A DNA stretch of 64,000 nucleotides, taken from NCBI GenBank assembly GCA_009746045.1, contig RPFO01000065.1, positions 4,774,107 to 4,838,106 on the forward strand. The letters are read 5' to 3'. This document shows positions 22,336-33,400 of the stretch, in pieces. Every line of letters begins with the position of its first letter. The first letter of the stretch is position 1. The notes beneath the pieces were generated by a model that saw nothing but the letters and a program-made list of their open reading frames with translations, was not told where the DNA came from and made no database searches. A program made the translations under genes and the position numbers. The stretch is from Mesostigma viride (lineage: Eukaryota; Streptophyta; Mesostigmatophyceae; Mesostigmatales; Mesostigmataceae).

Positions 22336-25300
22336 TCAAGTCCCACCAGAAAAGGGGTCCATGAGCCCTTTGAGCACAGGGTATTGTAGCTCAGCCTTGC
22401 TCTCCAGCTTGGTGAGGGCGTCTGCTGGGTTGTCAACACCAGGCACATGTTCAAGATGAGCAAGGTAAGACATCTCCTTCAGCAACAAATAATCCAGATC
22501 CCTGCTCCTGGCGAGCTGTCTGTGCACAAACTGCACCATGCCCATGCTGTCTGTCTTGACCAGTGTGTGCAGCTGCAAGCTACAGGAAGCTACCTGACAG
22601 AGCTGGTAGAATAACTCCCTGAGGTAAAGAGCAGTGTGTAGCCCCTCACATATTGCCCTGCACTCAGCAATGTCACTGCTGGGCGTCACCCTGTTCTGTA
22701 ACCTACTGTACCAGCTGACCAGAGAAGTGTGCTCCTGTTGTAGTGTAATGAGTGCTGCTGCCCTACCCCTGACATCCGTCACCTTCCTGCTGTCCATGGA
22801 ACTGTCCACAAAAAGCACCATGTTGAGTGGTTTGTACAAGTCCACAGCTGCCAGTATGAGTGGAGGTGAGCTCCTGACAGACTCAACCACCTGCTCTGCC
22901 CCTACCTCAACCAGCTGAGCATCTGTGAGCCTACTCAGCACCAACAAATCTGGGGCACAAATGCTAGCTAGCCAAGCCAACATTCCCCTGATTGTGGCAC
23001 ACCTGGCCTGGGTAATGGGCTGCTGGAGGGCATCAATGATCTGCTGAGGATAGTTGTTGCCACCCTCCATCTTGATAAACCAAGTACCTGCCCTCTTGAT
23101 CAGCGTGGCCTGCATTCCACAAAACACCATGGGCTCATCCTGCTTCATGTGCTGGACCTTTCCTAACTCAAACCTCTTCTGGATCTTGGACAGTACTGAA
23201 TCCACCCACTCAGGAGGCCCTAAAAGGTGCAGGTCATCTCCATGCAGAGATGCAAACACAGGCAACCCTTCATGAGTACTCTGGAACAAGCAAGGATCAA
23301 CTGGAGACACAGTAAAGCCACAGTGAGTTTTCAGAAACTTTTCCAGGCTCTTTCTCCAGATGATAGGGCTGGACCTGAGACCCTCCAAACCCTTGAGTAT
23401 TCTGAGATATTTTGACTTGATCTCTGCTCTCCACACCTTGGGCACTGTTACAAAGAAGGGAGGGATATCACGCCACGTCTCCTTGGCCTGCTCCACATCA
23501 CCCTTGAGAAAAGCCCTCTTGAAATCAATCAGCACAGAGCTGTACGCAATGCCCTTGACCAGGAAAGACAGATATATACACAGAACAATCCTCCAGGTAT
23601 CATGCAGCATCCCAGGCGTATACAACTCCTCATCTGTCAGCTCCCCCGTGCCATGGTACTCAGTCACAACTGGCCTCACATGTGGCACCTGCACACCGTC
23701 TATCTCCTTCAGCTTGAGCACAAACAAGAGCCTTAGCAACTGATGCTCCCTGGGCAACTCATCCACAGGCTCAGCACAGTTAGACACTATCCAGTCATGC
23801 CCACTGGAGACAAACCCTAGAATCCATGCCTTAGCCATCTTGGGGCTTTGCATCAACTCTACCAACTGGTGCCAGGAAATAGGACTGTGACCAGCAATCT
23901 GGTACTTGTGCACCCCCAAGTCCCGTGGATCTAGGGTGGTTGGGATGATCAACAAGTCCTCAGCAATGGGCTCCTTGCCTTCAGGCCCCACACTCTGCTG
24001 CCCCTTCACAGCCTTGACTGCCACAGCTAGACCCTTGGAGTAGTGATATCTCTGGAGGGGCAAACTGCCATGACCTTCTAGTGCAAGCTCATCTGCTGAC
24101 AGAGTCACTCCTGGCATGCACAAGAAATTCTGGCCCAAAATGGCAGGCCCCTGGTACCCTTCCACCACACAGAACGCAGTGGGGACACCCAGGATAGGCA
24201 CAGTCACTTCCCCTAGGATCTTCATTGTTACAGTGCCCGTAAAGTCACTCACTGCCCTGCAGCCAGCCTTATTCACCTTCAGGCCCTGAGCATCCTCCAC
24301 CCTGATGATAGACACCTCTGAGTTAGTATCCACTTCTAGGGTAGCAGCCCAGCAAGAACCCCATTCAGTCAACTTAGATACCTTGGGATCCTTGTGCTTG
24401 TTGAACATGAGCGACCGGACAATGTCTGCCATGAGTGGCCTCTTGGACCCTGGTGCAGGCCCAGCCCCCGTTGGCTCCACCACAGGTGATGCAGTTGCCT
24501 CCTGCACCTCATCATCATCAGAGGGATAGCCACCTCCCACGTCAGTGACAGGCACATCAACTACCTGGTCCTTAACCTGGCCCTCCAGCCAACACTGGGG
24601 TCCAGGCCCGTCTGCAGGCCAGATTGCATGTGGCTTGCGTTCCTTGACGTTGGCCCAGCTCAACCTGTAAACATGCCTGGGATTACTCTCCAAGGCCACA
24701 AGGCAGGAACGATTGGCATCTTCCACACAGGTCACCACCCCGTTCTGCCACTTGCCCCTCTTGCCCTGCATTGATGGCTCCTTCCACATTCTGACCTTCA
24801 GCCCCACCTGAGGCCTCAGCACATTCCAGCCCCTATCCTTGCGTCTCAACTGAGCAAACACCCTGTCTGCTTTCCTCAAGCATGCCTGGACCACTTCCTG
24901 GGCTAGCATCCCAAACTGCAGTGCTACAGGATTGACAGCCACCCCGTCATAATAGTAGTTTATTCTGAGGTTCAACTGTTCTTCCACCTGCCTGGTCCAC
25001 ACTGCCCTCTCCAAAGCAGATGCTACCAGTGGCACCTTAGGTTCTGCCAGCACTACGGTCTTGACCTCCCTGATGGATCTCTCCACAGCACCTTGCTGTC
25101 CATGGCTCTCCCTGGGCGTGACCAGCAGCTTGCATGGCAGTTGCTCCTGCTGTGACAGTAGGCACTCAAACTGAATATCAGCCTGTACTGTCTTGTACAC
25201 CCCAAAGCCTGGTAAGAGAGTCTGCAAGCCCAGCAGCAGGGTATTCCCCTTCATATCTGGCAGAATCTGGAGCAGCCTGTACCTGCTAAATCTGTCCACT

Positions 25301-25875
25301 GCCACCAAAATGTATAAGCCCCTGATATGCTGGACGTCTACCTGGATGTCCCCCTTCTCCCTGGCAGGCTCCCTAGCATGGGACCTTGGCTTCTTGGCAG
25401 CATTCTCCTTACAAGCACATTGCTCAGCTGCAGCCCTGCATGCTTCCCTCAGTGGCTCATCTCCAATCTTCCAACCAAACATCTCAGCCATGGCTGTGTG
25501 ACCAAAGATATTGTGCAGCCTGCGTCCAGCATCCGTGTAGCTCAGTTGCCTAGCCAGATTACGCACCTGGGAAGACGCCTGGACGGGCCCTGCGTGTGAG
25601 GACGCAACATCCACCTTCTGCATCTTGGATCCAGAGGACCCAGCAGACCCTCCCAGCAGAGCATCTAGGCTCCCAGAGCCAACCCTGTCTGGGGACCCTC
25701 CACCTGTTGACAGTTGAGGGGATTGTTGTGCTGCAGCATGCATGCAATCTTGTGGAATGAGAACATCAGTACACCCCTGGTGCTGATCAGAGGTGGCACC
25801 CTGCCCAGATTTATTTACATGTGAAGCTGTGTCCCCACAGGGTGTCTCACTATGTACACGGGACTGCTTCACTAG
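22336..25875 (-). CDS. pol of copia element B (integrase, protease-like, RT, RNase H)
   Basis: One open frame of about 1178 residues. Integrase: HHCC-like zinc segment at residues 120-154 (LHNIFGH..CACKE), core with candidate acidic residues D179, D232 and E264 (GAVERSIRE). Protease-like: 514-590 (EVDTNSEVSII, AILGQNFL). RT: about 690-900 (DFKRAFLKG at 783-791, HGDD at 877-880). RNase H: about 1015-1165 (LFVDSSMDSRK, SDIAECRAICEG). Integrase comes before the protease; known copia order is protease-integrase-RT-RNase H. Translation most likely depends on read-through of the gag stop, since both are in one frame. Confidence 0.9.
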   Translation of the reverse strand, partial: LVKQSRVHSETPCGDTASHVNKSGQGATSDQHQGCTDVLIPQDCMHAAAQQSPQLSTGGGSPDRVGSGSLDALLGGSAGSSGSKMQKVDVASSHAGPVQASSQVRNLARQLSYTDAGRRLHNIFGHTAMAEMFGWKIGDEPLREACRAAAEQCACKENAAKKPRSHAREPAREKGDIQVDVQHIRGLYILVAVDRFSRYRLLQILPDMKGNTLLLGLQTLLPGFGVYKTVQADIQFECLLSQQEQLPCKLLVTPRESHGQQGAVERSIREVKTVVLAEPKVPLVASALERAVWTRQVEEQLNLRINYYYDGVAVNPVALQFGMLAQEVVQACLRKADRVFAQLRRKDRGWNVLRPQVGLKVRMWKEPSMQGKRGKWQNGVVTCVEDANRSCLVALESNPRHVYRLSWANVKERKPHAIWPADGPGPQCWLEGQVKDQVVDVPVTDVGGGYPSDDDEVQEATASPVVEPTGAGPAPGSKRPLMADIVRSLMFNKHKDPKVSKLTEWGSCWAATLEVDTNSEVSIIRVEDAQGLKVNKAGCRAVSDFTGTVTMKILGEVTVPILGVPTAFCVVEGYQGPAILGQNFLCMPGVTLSADELALEGHGSLPLQRYHYSKGLAVAVKAVKGQQSVGPEGKEPIAEDLLIIPTTLDPRDLGVHKYQIAGHSPISWHQLVELMQSPKMAKAWILGFVSSGHDWIVSNCAEPVDELPREHQLLRLLFVLKLKEIDGVQVPHVRPVVTEYHGTGELTDEELYTPGMLHDTWRIVLCIYLSFLVKGIAYSSVLIDFKRAFLKGDVEQAKETWRDIPPFFVTVPKVWRAEIKSKYLRILKGLEGLRSSPIIWRKSLEKFLKTHCGFTVSPVDPCLFQSTHEGLPVFASLHGDDLHLLGPPEWVDSVLSKIQKRFELGKVQHMKQDEPMVFCGMQATLIKRAGTWFIKMEGGNNYPQQIIDALQQPITQARCATIRGMLAWLASICAPDLLVLSRLTDAQLVEVGAEQVVESVRSSPPLILAAVDLYKPLNMVLFVDSSMDSRKVTDVRGRAAALITLQQEHTSLVSWYSRLQNRVTPSSDIAECRAICEGLHTALYLRELFYQLCQVASCSLQLHTLVKTDSMGMVQFVHRQLARSRDLDYLLLKEMSYLAHLEHVPGVDNPADALTKLESKAELQYPVLKGLMDPFSGGT

Positions 25876-27196
25876 TCACTTCTGATCAGACTGCCCCTTC
25901 TTCTTGTTTGGGCAATCCCTCTTCCAGTGACCTTCCTTGCCACAAGCAAAACACTTGCTCTTGCCAGACCCTCCCCCTGGGGCCTTGCTGTCCTGCTTGT
26001 TCTGGTTGCCTGAGGCCTGATTGTTATTCTGCCCCTGGCCACCACCCTTACCCTGCTGATGGCTGTTACGGTTGCCAGACTGGTTCCCCTGATTCTGGTT
26101 CCCCTGCTGACCCCTCCACCACCCTGGTTCTGCTCCTTCTGGGCCTGCTTCCTTCTCCTGCTACCATACCGTGTCCCAGATGGGGTACGGTTCTTGCCCT
26201 GGCTAGCCTGAGACGCTGACCCTCCCTGAGAACTGATACCCTTGCAGGTAGGGACCCGGGTCCTGAAGTTTAGTATCACACGCTTCAGAGCCCCCCAGGT
26301 GCCATCAGTGAGATCACAGAGCTGCCTAGCAGTAGCCCTACCTTCCTCTGACAAGCCCATCTTATCAAGAAGTGGTCTGCTGCTGCCCTGACTGTCACAC
26401 TGAAGCCCTGCTTCTTGCCTGCCTCCACGATCAACTCAAACCTGGCCAGCTCAGCAGCCACCTCACCCTTGATCTCAAACTCATCAAATTCTCTCTTCTT
26501 TTCCATGGTGAGATTGTGAACCCTGTCAGAAAACTCCTCCTTGATGTCATCCAGGAACTGCAGCCAAGTGTGCCCCTCTTCAGAGCATGCCTAGCCATGT
26601 CATTGACCCTTTCAGACGACCCTTGTTTGCGGTGGAAGAGTGAAACACCCTGACAATATCCACACCTGCTGCGACAGAGCCCACAACTAGCTTCATGTCA
26701 TCAAGCCATTTATCCAGGTTGTCTTGCTTCAGGGAGGGTTGAGCGCTTTCTGCCCATTCATGACTGTCACAGCATCAGAAAATGGACGGGTGCCAGGCAA
26801 CACACTCCCCACACGCACTGGTGGTGCCTGGGGAGGGTCAATCCTAGCCTCCAAACGCTCGGGCAACATACCAGACACCCTATCGTGAACAGCAGCTTGC
26901 TTTGCAGCACGCACACCTGGGGTGACGATGGCGTCCTCCTCACCAGGCGTTGTGAGCACCACTGCATCCGTAGGTCGCCTGGCACGCTTGACTTTCTCCG
27001 CCTCAGCTTGCCCATCACGCCACCGCTTGTGTGTTCTCCCGGCTCTGGGGTCCATCTCTGGGATAGGTTGCCCAGCTGGCGCCTCCACGCCCCTCTCCTC
27101 CATCGCCTCCCCTTCCTCTCTGGCGATGTCCTCCTCTGCCGTTCGCTCCCGTTGCTCCTCGAATGTCGCCGCACCCCGGCTTGCCCTCCTAGGCAT
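25876..27196 (-). pseudogene. gag of copia element B
   Basis: Begins MPRRASRGAATFEEQ. It shares with A and C the block SDAVTVMNGQKALNPP and the single zinc knuckle CFACGKEGHWKRDC near the C-terminus, after a Gly/Asn-rich linker. It ends in UGA-CUA, and pol continues in the same frame. Broken, about three breaks. Confidence 0.75.
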
Positions 27197-27264
27197 TATA
27201 TACAATGGCTGCGACCAACTTTGCAACAAGAAAACAGCAAACTCTCCACCTATCCTCCACCCCC

Positions 27265-28229
27265 TCAAGCCTCGTTTTCAGACGAAGCTTCTCCTGCAAC
27301 CGGTGCAGGTGCTGGCTCGTGGAACGGTCCCTCCACCGGATTCAATGGCTGCCCCTGGTCGTCGTGAGTAGGCACAGGCCTAATAACCACCGGAAGCCTC
27401 AAACCATACGCGTAATCACGTATCCAGCGAGAACGCCCCCACCTCAACAAATGGGCCTCACCTAAACCAACGTTGTCGTCAATGTGGTAGCGATTAAGCT
27501 CGTCCCGCTGCGCCTGCTCACGGCCCTCCTGAGAGCCGTCGCCCTCGTGACGCCTCTGGGCCGGCTGTACTACCGCCCCTGCTGGCTGATCTACGAAGTC
27601 GTAGAAGGCGTCGTCGGCTGAGACCTCTCGACCGCCAACCACGTCGACAGTCAAACTTAGCTGGTTTAACTCTCGGCGAGAATGTGGAGTATCCCGACTA
27701 GTGTAGATGGAGAAGGGATTAAGAGTAATGAAGACACGATCAGCAGCGCCTCTGGTCAACTCTAAGACAGAGTGCGCCAGATTCTGGCACTCTGCCACCA
27801 ACGCCTGCGTACTGCCACGAACGATGGCCTCCCGCCTGTCCCGGGCGACCTGCACCACGTTTGGCACGCCGGTGTAGTCGTCCCCAAGGCGGAGATTGGC
27901 GACAAGGTCGTTTATCTCTCGGGCACCCCCGAGGCTTATGGCAATTATCTGCAAAAGCAGAGTGACCACCTGCTCAAACGCGAATGCGTTTGTGTGGCCA
28001 GCCCGCCAAGACGCTGGCAGCCTTCTGATGATTTCCGCGAGGTCCTCGCGAAATCTCAGCAGCTGCTCGGCTGCTCCTCGGACGTACTCGCCCGGCGCCG
28101 ACACCGCACGAATATTTCGGCGCACTTCCCCGAGTCCTCGTGCCCTCCTGCGGGTACTGGACTGGACGCCGCTACCGTTGCTGCACGCGCAAAGGTGTTT
28201 GTCCTAGCTTCAGAGTCCGAATTCGACAT
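27265..28229 (-). CDS. Extra upstream ORF of copia element B
   Basis: Starts MSNSDSEARTNTF just inside the 5' LTR and ends EASSENEA before gag. A helical middle (LLRFREDLAEIIRRLP) and the shared segment GREVSADDAFYDFVDQP relate it to the A and C versions, although overall identity is low. There may be one frame change near its start. Function unknown; no zinc finger, protease or RT motif seen. Confidence 0.55.
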
Positions 28230-28253
28230 ATCCGTCGACCAGACTGTAATACG

Positions 28254-28897
28254 ATTTAGATGAACGCGGATCAGTGAGTTTCTGGTCTTCCCAAGATGTG
28301 ATGAATGGAGCCATGGTTTCAACCAGCGGCTTTTAACCTTTACCACAGTTGCCTCACTACCCTGTGGTCACTAGCCTGAGGCGGCAGCACCCACGGACGG
28401 TGTTGGGAAAAGACGCTTGGCCACTGCTGTGTCCGAGCCTTTCTAGGTCTCACCATTGCTGCCAGGCCTTGCACGCCTTGGCAGGTCCGCCACTGTCAAT
28501 TTCCTTGGTTGCATCAATCCAGGACGTCTGTCCTTCCATGAATGACAGTAACGCTCTGGATTTATCCGTCATGACAAGTACCCGTCCATCCCAGGCCTGC
28601 AGGACTGCCAGTCCTGAAGTCCTGTGACATTCTTGGTACCATCAACCAATATTGACCACAGTACCTCCTAGTGACAGTCGGTCCTGTGACACGTAACGTG
28701 TGATGGTTCACCCAACACTGCCACGTGCCCTGTCCCTCACGTGTCCTTAGTCCTGGTACTGCTGTAGCGTCCGGCGGCATTACTTCGGGACTTGATAACT
28801 CTCAAGTTCCTTGTCCAAATGAGGCGTTTAGCATGGCGTTGGAAAGGCCACTTCAGGTATGATATGCTTAGCATATTGCATCACCAATATGCTAACT
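28254..28897 (-). repeat. 5' LTR of copia element B
   Basis: Direct copy of 20730-21373 with no net indel. Followed inward by CGTATTACAG, which shares CGTATTA with elements A, C and D at the primer-binding-site position. Confidence 0.92.
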
Positions 28898-30042
28898 CAT
28901 CCCGCACACTCAGCGCCACACTTGCAGTTCTTGCCGTGGTGCGCATTGCAGTACGAGGTCCACGCCCCCATGGCCGACTGCATGGTGACGTGCTTCTCAC
29001 ACGCGCACAGGTTCCTCTCCTTCCACTTGCCCTTGATGCAATCGGGCGCGTATTTGCAGAAGGTCGTGTAGCCCACGTGAATGCCCACCTCCTTATCATA
29101 CTTGTCACTCCTTTTGTTCCAGCACGCGTGCTTTTTGAGAAAGTGATCGTACATGTCCTCCTTGGAGGTCATGTAATAGCGCGCTCCCTCAACGGCGACG
29201 AGCACCCCGCGATTGCCACGACCCTCCCTGCTGTAAGTGCGCTTGACATCCTTCATCTGGGAGGAGGCGCGCGACTCATCATCGTGCATCCACGCGTCCA
29301 CTATCGCGTCAATCACGAATTGCGGCAAAGGGCGCCCCTTGCGAGCCTGCGCGTGTCTGAGGTAGTCCAGCTTCTGCTGCCTTCGAATCGCGCGAATTCC
29401 GCGAATCTTCTTGGCGTCCATCCCAGTCAGCTTCTCCAACTCCGCGGCCGAAAACTCCTTCTCCAAGTCGTCACCACAGTAAAGCGTGGACATCAGCACC
29501 ATCCTGACGTCTCTGTCTGGGTCGCTTTTGGTCAGACCATCAAAAAAGCCGTTAATCCGAGCCACCCAGAACCTGTTCAGTTCTGCCATCCGGTCCTGAT
29601 TGTAAAGATTTTTCGCCTCCTCATGATACAGCCCGTGACCTAGTTCAGCGGCCCTAGAGTTAAAGCCAGCAATCATCTGCTCGAAAGCCGGCCCCCGCCC
29701 CTCGGGTTTTGTCATCGCCTGAGCCGCTTCAAACGCCTTGTCAGCGAAATATTCCCCAATAACCCTCTTGGCTTTCTTGTATTCTCCCGGCCGCTTGACT
29801 TCCTTGGTTTCAGGCTGCGCTGGATTCTGGTTCTCATCTCCGAAAACCCTTTTGGCACCAGTTGGCTGCTTCGTCCCGGTGTTCAACTTAATTGCACTGA
29901 ATCCTGGACGACCGGACGCAAGGGCGAAAACTCCCACCCGTTCGCGTGCTGCATGCCATGACGACCGGCATAACGAAATCCATGCAAATCGAGTATCGTT
30001 GGGAAAAGCGACAATTACAGACAAAGTTCGAAAGTATATCAT

Positions 30043-30444
30043 TTTTTACCACGATTGGGGTCTAGCTGCAGCTAGACCCTCAGAGGGGCTTTTTCCGTTA
30101 GACTAAAAGATTACCTGATGTGGTGAACTTCGCATACCCCAACCAAGATTGGGGTCTCGCTGCAGCTAGACCCTTCATTGCGGCGTGCGATTGTTAAATC
30201 ACAGCCTTCTGATTCATTAATCATAAAGAGGGTCTAGCTGCAGCGAGACCCTTGAATTTAAGCTATTGCTTGTGGTTATAAATGGTCTAGCTGCAGAGAG
30301 ACCCCAATAAGGACGAAAAGATTTCAGGTTTTCCTCACCTTCGCGGCTCATTCTCTTATTAGTTCTCCCAGAACACTCAGATACCTGCATGGCGAGAATA
30401 ACAAAAATAACACAGTAGCATTGATGAAATTGTTTATCAGAAAA
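30043..30444 (-). other. Upstream or intronic region with four palindromes
   Basis: Lies 5' of the transposase-like gene. It holds 22-bp palindromes at 30058 (perfect, stem GGGTCTAGC), 30152, 30230 and 30283. By analogy with 18939-19345 this may be an intron whose upstream exon lies past the split-repeat insertion at 30445, but no exon could be supported. Confidence 0.45.
30058..30304. repeat. Cluster of four 22-bp palindromic repeats
   Basis: Members at 30058-30079, 30152-30173, 30230-30251 and 30283-30304, spaced about 53-94 bp. The first pairs perfectly using A-T at the position where most other perfect copies use C-G. Confidence 0.75.
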
Positions 30445-33400
30445 TCAGGGTTCTTTGAATGGAGTTTCTTCTATACGTGAATGCGGGAACAAGAGGCCGC
30501 TGGATGAGCGGCTTGTAGGTCGTAGTGTTTCCTCGTAGCTGTTTGGCTAGAGCTTTTGTGATTAGTAGATGCAGTATAGTGCATGGTTGAAAAATGAATT
30601 AAATAAAATGTGCGTTCCGCGCTTGGGTTGATTATACCCGGGCGGAACGGGGCGTGAGGTGCAGTGCCCCTGAAAAGAACAACCTACGCATTATTTAATA
30701 CTAGCCGTGCAGATTCGGGATATTCTACCCCCGGTCTGTACGGTTAGCGTCTTACTAGCATCACTGAACATAAGGGTTTAATGACGTCAGTTAGCTAGGG
30801 ATAAGGGAGGTTTTGCGACTAAAAGCCGCTCTGGCTGGTTTTGTCGGCCTCTTTCTTTGCTCGTTGTCGTTGCGGCGGCAGCCGCAGCTATGGGTGCTGC
30901 GGAGCAAAATCCCAAAAGCACTGGTTGCACCGGCCACTTGGCCAGTGGTGAGACTTCCAGTTGTTAACCGGCCAGGCGTAGTTCCTCGCCCGGTTAACTA
31001 AAAGAAAAGAAAATGATTACCTCCGGTCCTCACCTTTTCCCCAGCTTGGGGTCTTTGCATGGTGGGCCGGGTGCCGTGACAGGTGCTCAACTGTCGCTTG
31101 GTCGGCCCAGTGCGCGAGCTGGTGCTCCGTACCTGGGGATGCTTGCACCCCGGGTTGGAGCCGGATGGCTGGCACTGGCGACCCGTGTCTCGGTCCGCGG
31201 CCTGCGGCTTTTTCTTCGGAAATTGCTGCTGGCCAGCAAACTTTGCAATTGCCTTCCGCCGAGGGGGGGGTGGTTGGGGCTGGGGACGGCGATGGGAAAA
31301 GCGCCTAAGCTAGAAATTTTTTCCCCACACATAGAAACCTCGGGGGGGAATGCGGTCTTGGCTGAACGGACTCTCGTTCAGCCAGGTGCCTGGGGCTGTG
31401 GCCTCGGGCATCCGGGCTGGCGGGGCCTGGGCTAGGTCCACGTTTTTTCTCGAAGCACCCCGGGTCTATGGGGAGACGGCCATAGCGGTACCGACTCGGG
31501 GCCCCGAGAGGGGTCATGATAGGCTGGCCGTGCGCAATCGCAGTGCAAATGCGCTGGGCCTTTTTGGGCCTGGCCATGCATCCACAGCCGCCGGGCACAC
31601 GCCTCCCGATGTGGGGGGGCTCCCGTTTTGCGGCAGGGCGGTCACTTGTGACAACGAGCAAGGTGGAGTGCGGCTTCAAGGGAAAGCCAGGGCGGGGGTG
31701 ATTGGGCAACGTACTTCATGAAGGGCCTTGAACGGCGTGCCTCCGGGCATGTCAACAGTGTCACATGTATGCTTCCACTTATTGTTTTAATGAAGATGCT
31801 GGTTTTTGTGGGAGCTACAGTTGTAAGAGGGTGAATGCCACGAATTCAGCCATGGTTCTTGCAGACGACGCGCGACGAGGCGCAGAGGATGAGTAAAAAT
31901 GGATAATAATTCCCAACCTGCGGGAATCCACTCTCGCAAGGATGCGAGAAAAGCCACCAGGTTAATAAGAACCTGGCGTTCGCGACTGCGTACGCCGCGT
32001 GTGAGCAGCGACAGCAACGCGAGATCTTGAAATAAATTTGTCGACACCGCCGGCGCGCCCCCCGTGCGTAGCGATGCCCAGTTTTGTAAGTTTCTCTGGT
32101 ATAACCGGTGAGCGAAGAGATGGCGTTATCCAGCTCCTCGATGGCAGTGGTGACCTCGTTCACCGACCGCAAACCTCCCCGCACCTGGACCGTAAATTGC
32201 GATAAAATGTTACGAATCTGGTCCAATGGCGCGCGGATTGCCGGCACCAGCTGCGGCAACTGAGGGTTCTCGGGGAAATCCCCGAGCAATGGAAGAACTG
32301 CGCGCTGCCGACGATGAAGTTCGTCGAGCGAGATCGTGACTTCGTCAAGCAATTGCTGCCACGACGGCGCAGTCGGTCTTGGTGGAGGATCAGCCGGCGG
32401 AGCGGCTATTTCCTCATCGGCGGGAATCCGGAATTCTTCAGAATTTGGCATCTTTGGAACGAGGCGTGTAATACGAGTTGTAAGAGGGTGAATGCCACGA
32501 ATTCCGCCATGGTTCTTGCAGGAAGTTGCCTTTATTAATAACAAGGAAACACAGACGTAAGTCACGTCACTTCCAAGACTGCACGCAGCACAGGCGACAG
32601 GGTCGCAGTGCCAAGAGAACGTGCACGCAAGAACTAGCGTCCCGGTGCGACCAAGTCACACATATAGGTTGTTAGGGACGCGTCCAAGTATTCAGCTGCA
32701 CTGTCACAGCTGAACTGTCAATCAATTGATTACACAGACTCTGGCACGCCTTTGGCGCGCAGATCTATCAATTGTCCATACGGCTAGTCCTGTGGACCTA
32801 TCCGTACACTACTCAGCATCAATTGTCTCATAGGTCCTGGCGCGCTACAGCACGCCTACCTATCAATTGACCATCAAGTCCTGTACAAGTCCTGTCAACG
32901 TCCTGCAGACTATCAAAGTGACACTTGTACATCCTGTGTCCGTACGCGCCCACAGTGGCGCGCCGGGTACTGTCGGCACAGCCTAGGAAACGTCATAACT
33001 TTTACGTTCCTTAACCAAATGAGGCGTTCAAGGTGCCGTTGAAAAGAGCGTAACAATCTCTATCCATCTAACGTAAATCCTTTACGTTAACTCCTACGTG
33101 GGACATGAATCGGGGTTCTTTGAACGGAGTTTCTTCTATACGTGAATGCGGGAACAAGAGGCCGCTGGATGAGCGGCTTATAGGTCGTAGTGTTTTCTCG
33201 TAGCTGTTTGGCTAGAGCTTTTGTGATTAGTAGATGCAGTATAGTGCATGGTTGAAAAATGAATTAAATAAAATGTGCGTTCCGCGCTTGGGTTGATTAT
33301 ACCCGGGCGGAACGGGGCGTGAGGTGCAGTGCCCCTGAAAAGAACAACCTACGCATTATTTAATACTAGCCGTGCAGATTCGGGATATTCTACCCCCGGT

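Larger units (their letters stand above)
20730..28897 (-). mobile_element. Ty1/copia-type LTR retrotransposon B, complete with both LTRs
   Basis: Two direct 644-bp LTRs (20730-21373 and 28254-28897) with about three differences by eye, so about 99.5% identical and very young. The 5-bp target duplication CATCC is at 20725-20729 and 28898-28902. Order on the minus strand: 5' LTR, extra ORF, gag, pol, 3' LTR. The pol frame is open throughout; the gag region has about three breaks. It is inserted in an exon of the transposase-like gene. A purine-rich tract (AACAAGAAAGGGTTGG) precedes the 3' LTR. Confidence 0.93.
16326..30042 (-). pseudogene. DDE-transposase-like gene, broken by two insertions
   Basis: Minus-strand exons: 28898-about 29930 (basic N-terminus, then Cys-rich CEKHV...NAHHGKNCKCGAEC), 20297-20729 (CSKYRLPDGTCGMW...HNWVQC), 19346-about 20200, and 18938 down to 16326. 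Candidate catalytic residues: DWAENY (about 19926), CSDNCAVQFKS (about 19673) and HGKGEVDG (about 19558). This set matches my memory of an animal and protist transposase-like family with D, SDG..QFK and SHGKG.CDG motifs. The C-terminal exon has YVAVPSDKD. About five frame changes, mostly in G-rich stretches, plus the split-repeat insertion at 16752-18612 and copia B at 20730-28897, make it dead. Superfamily not assigned. Confidence 0.55.
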
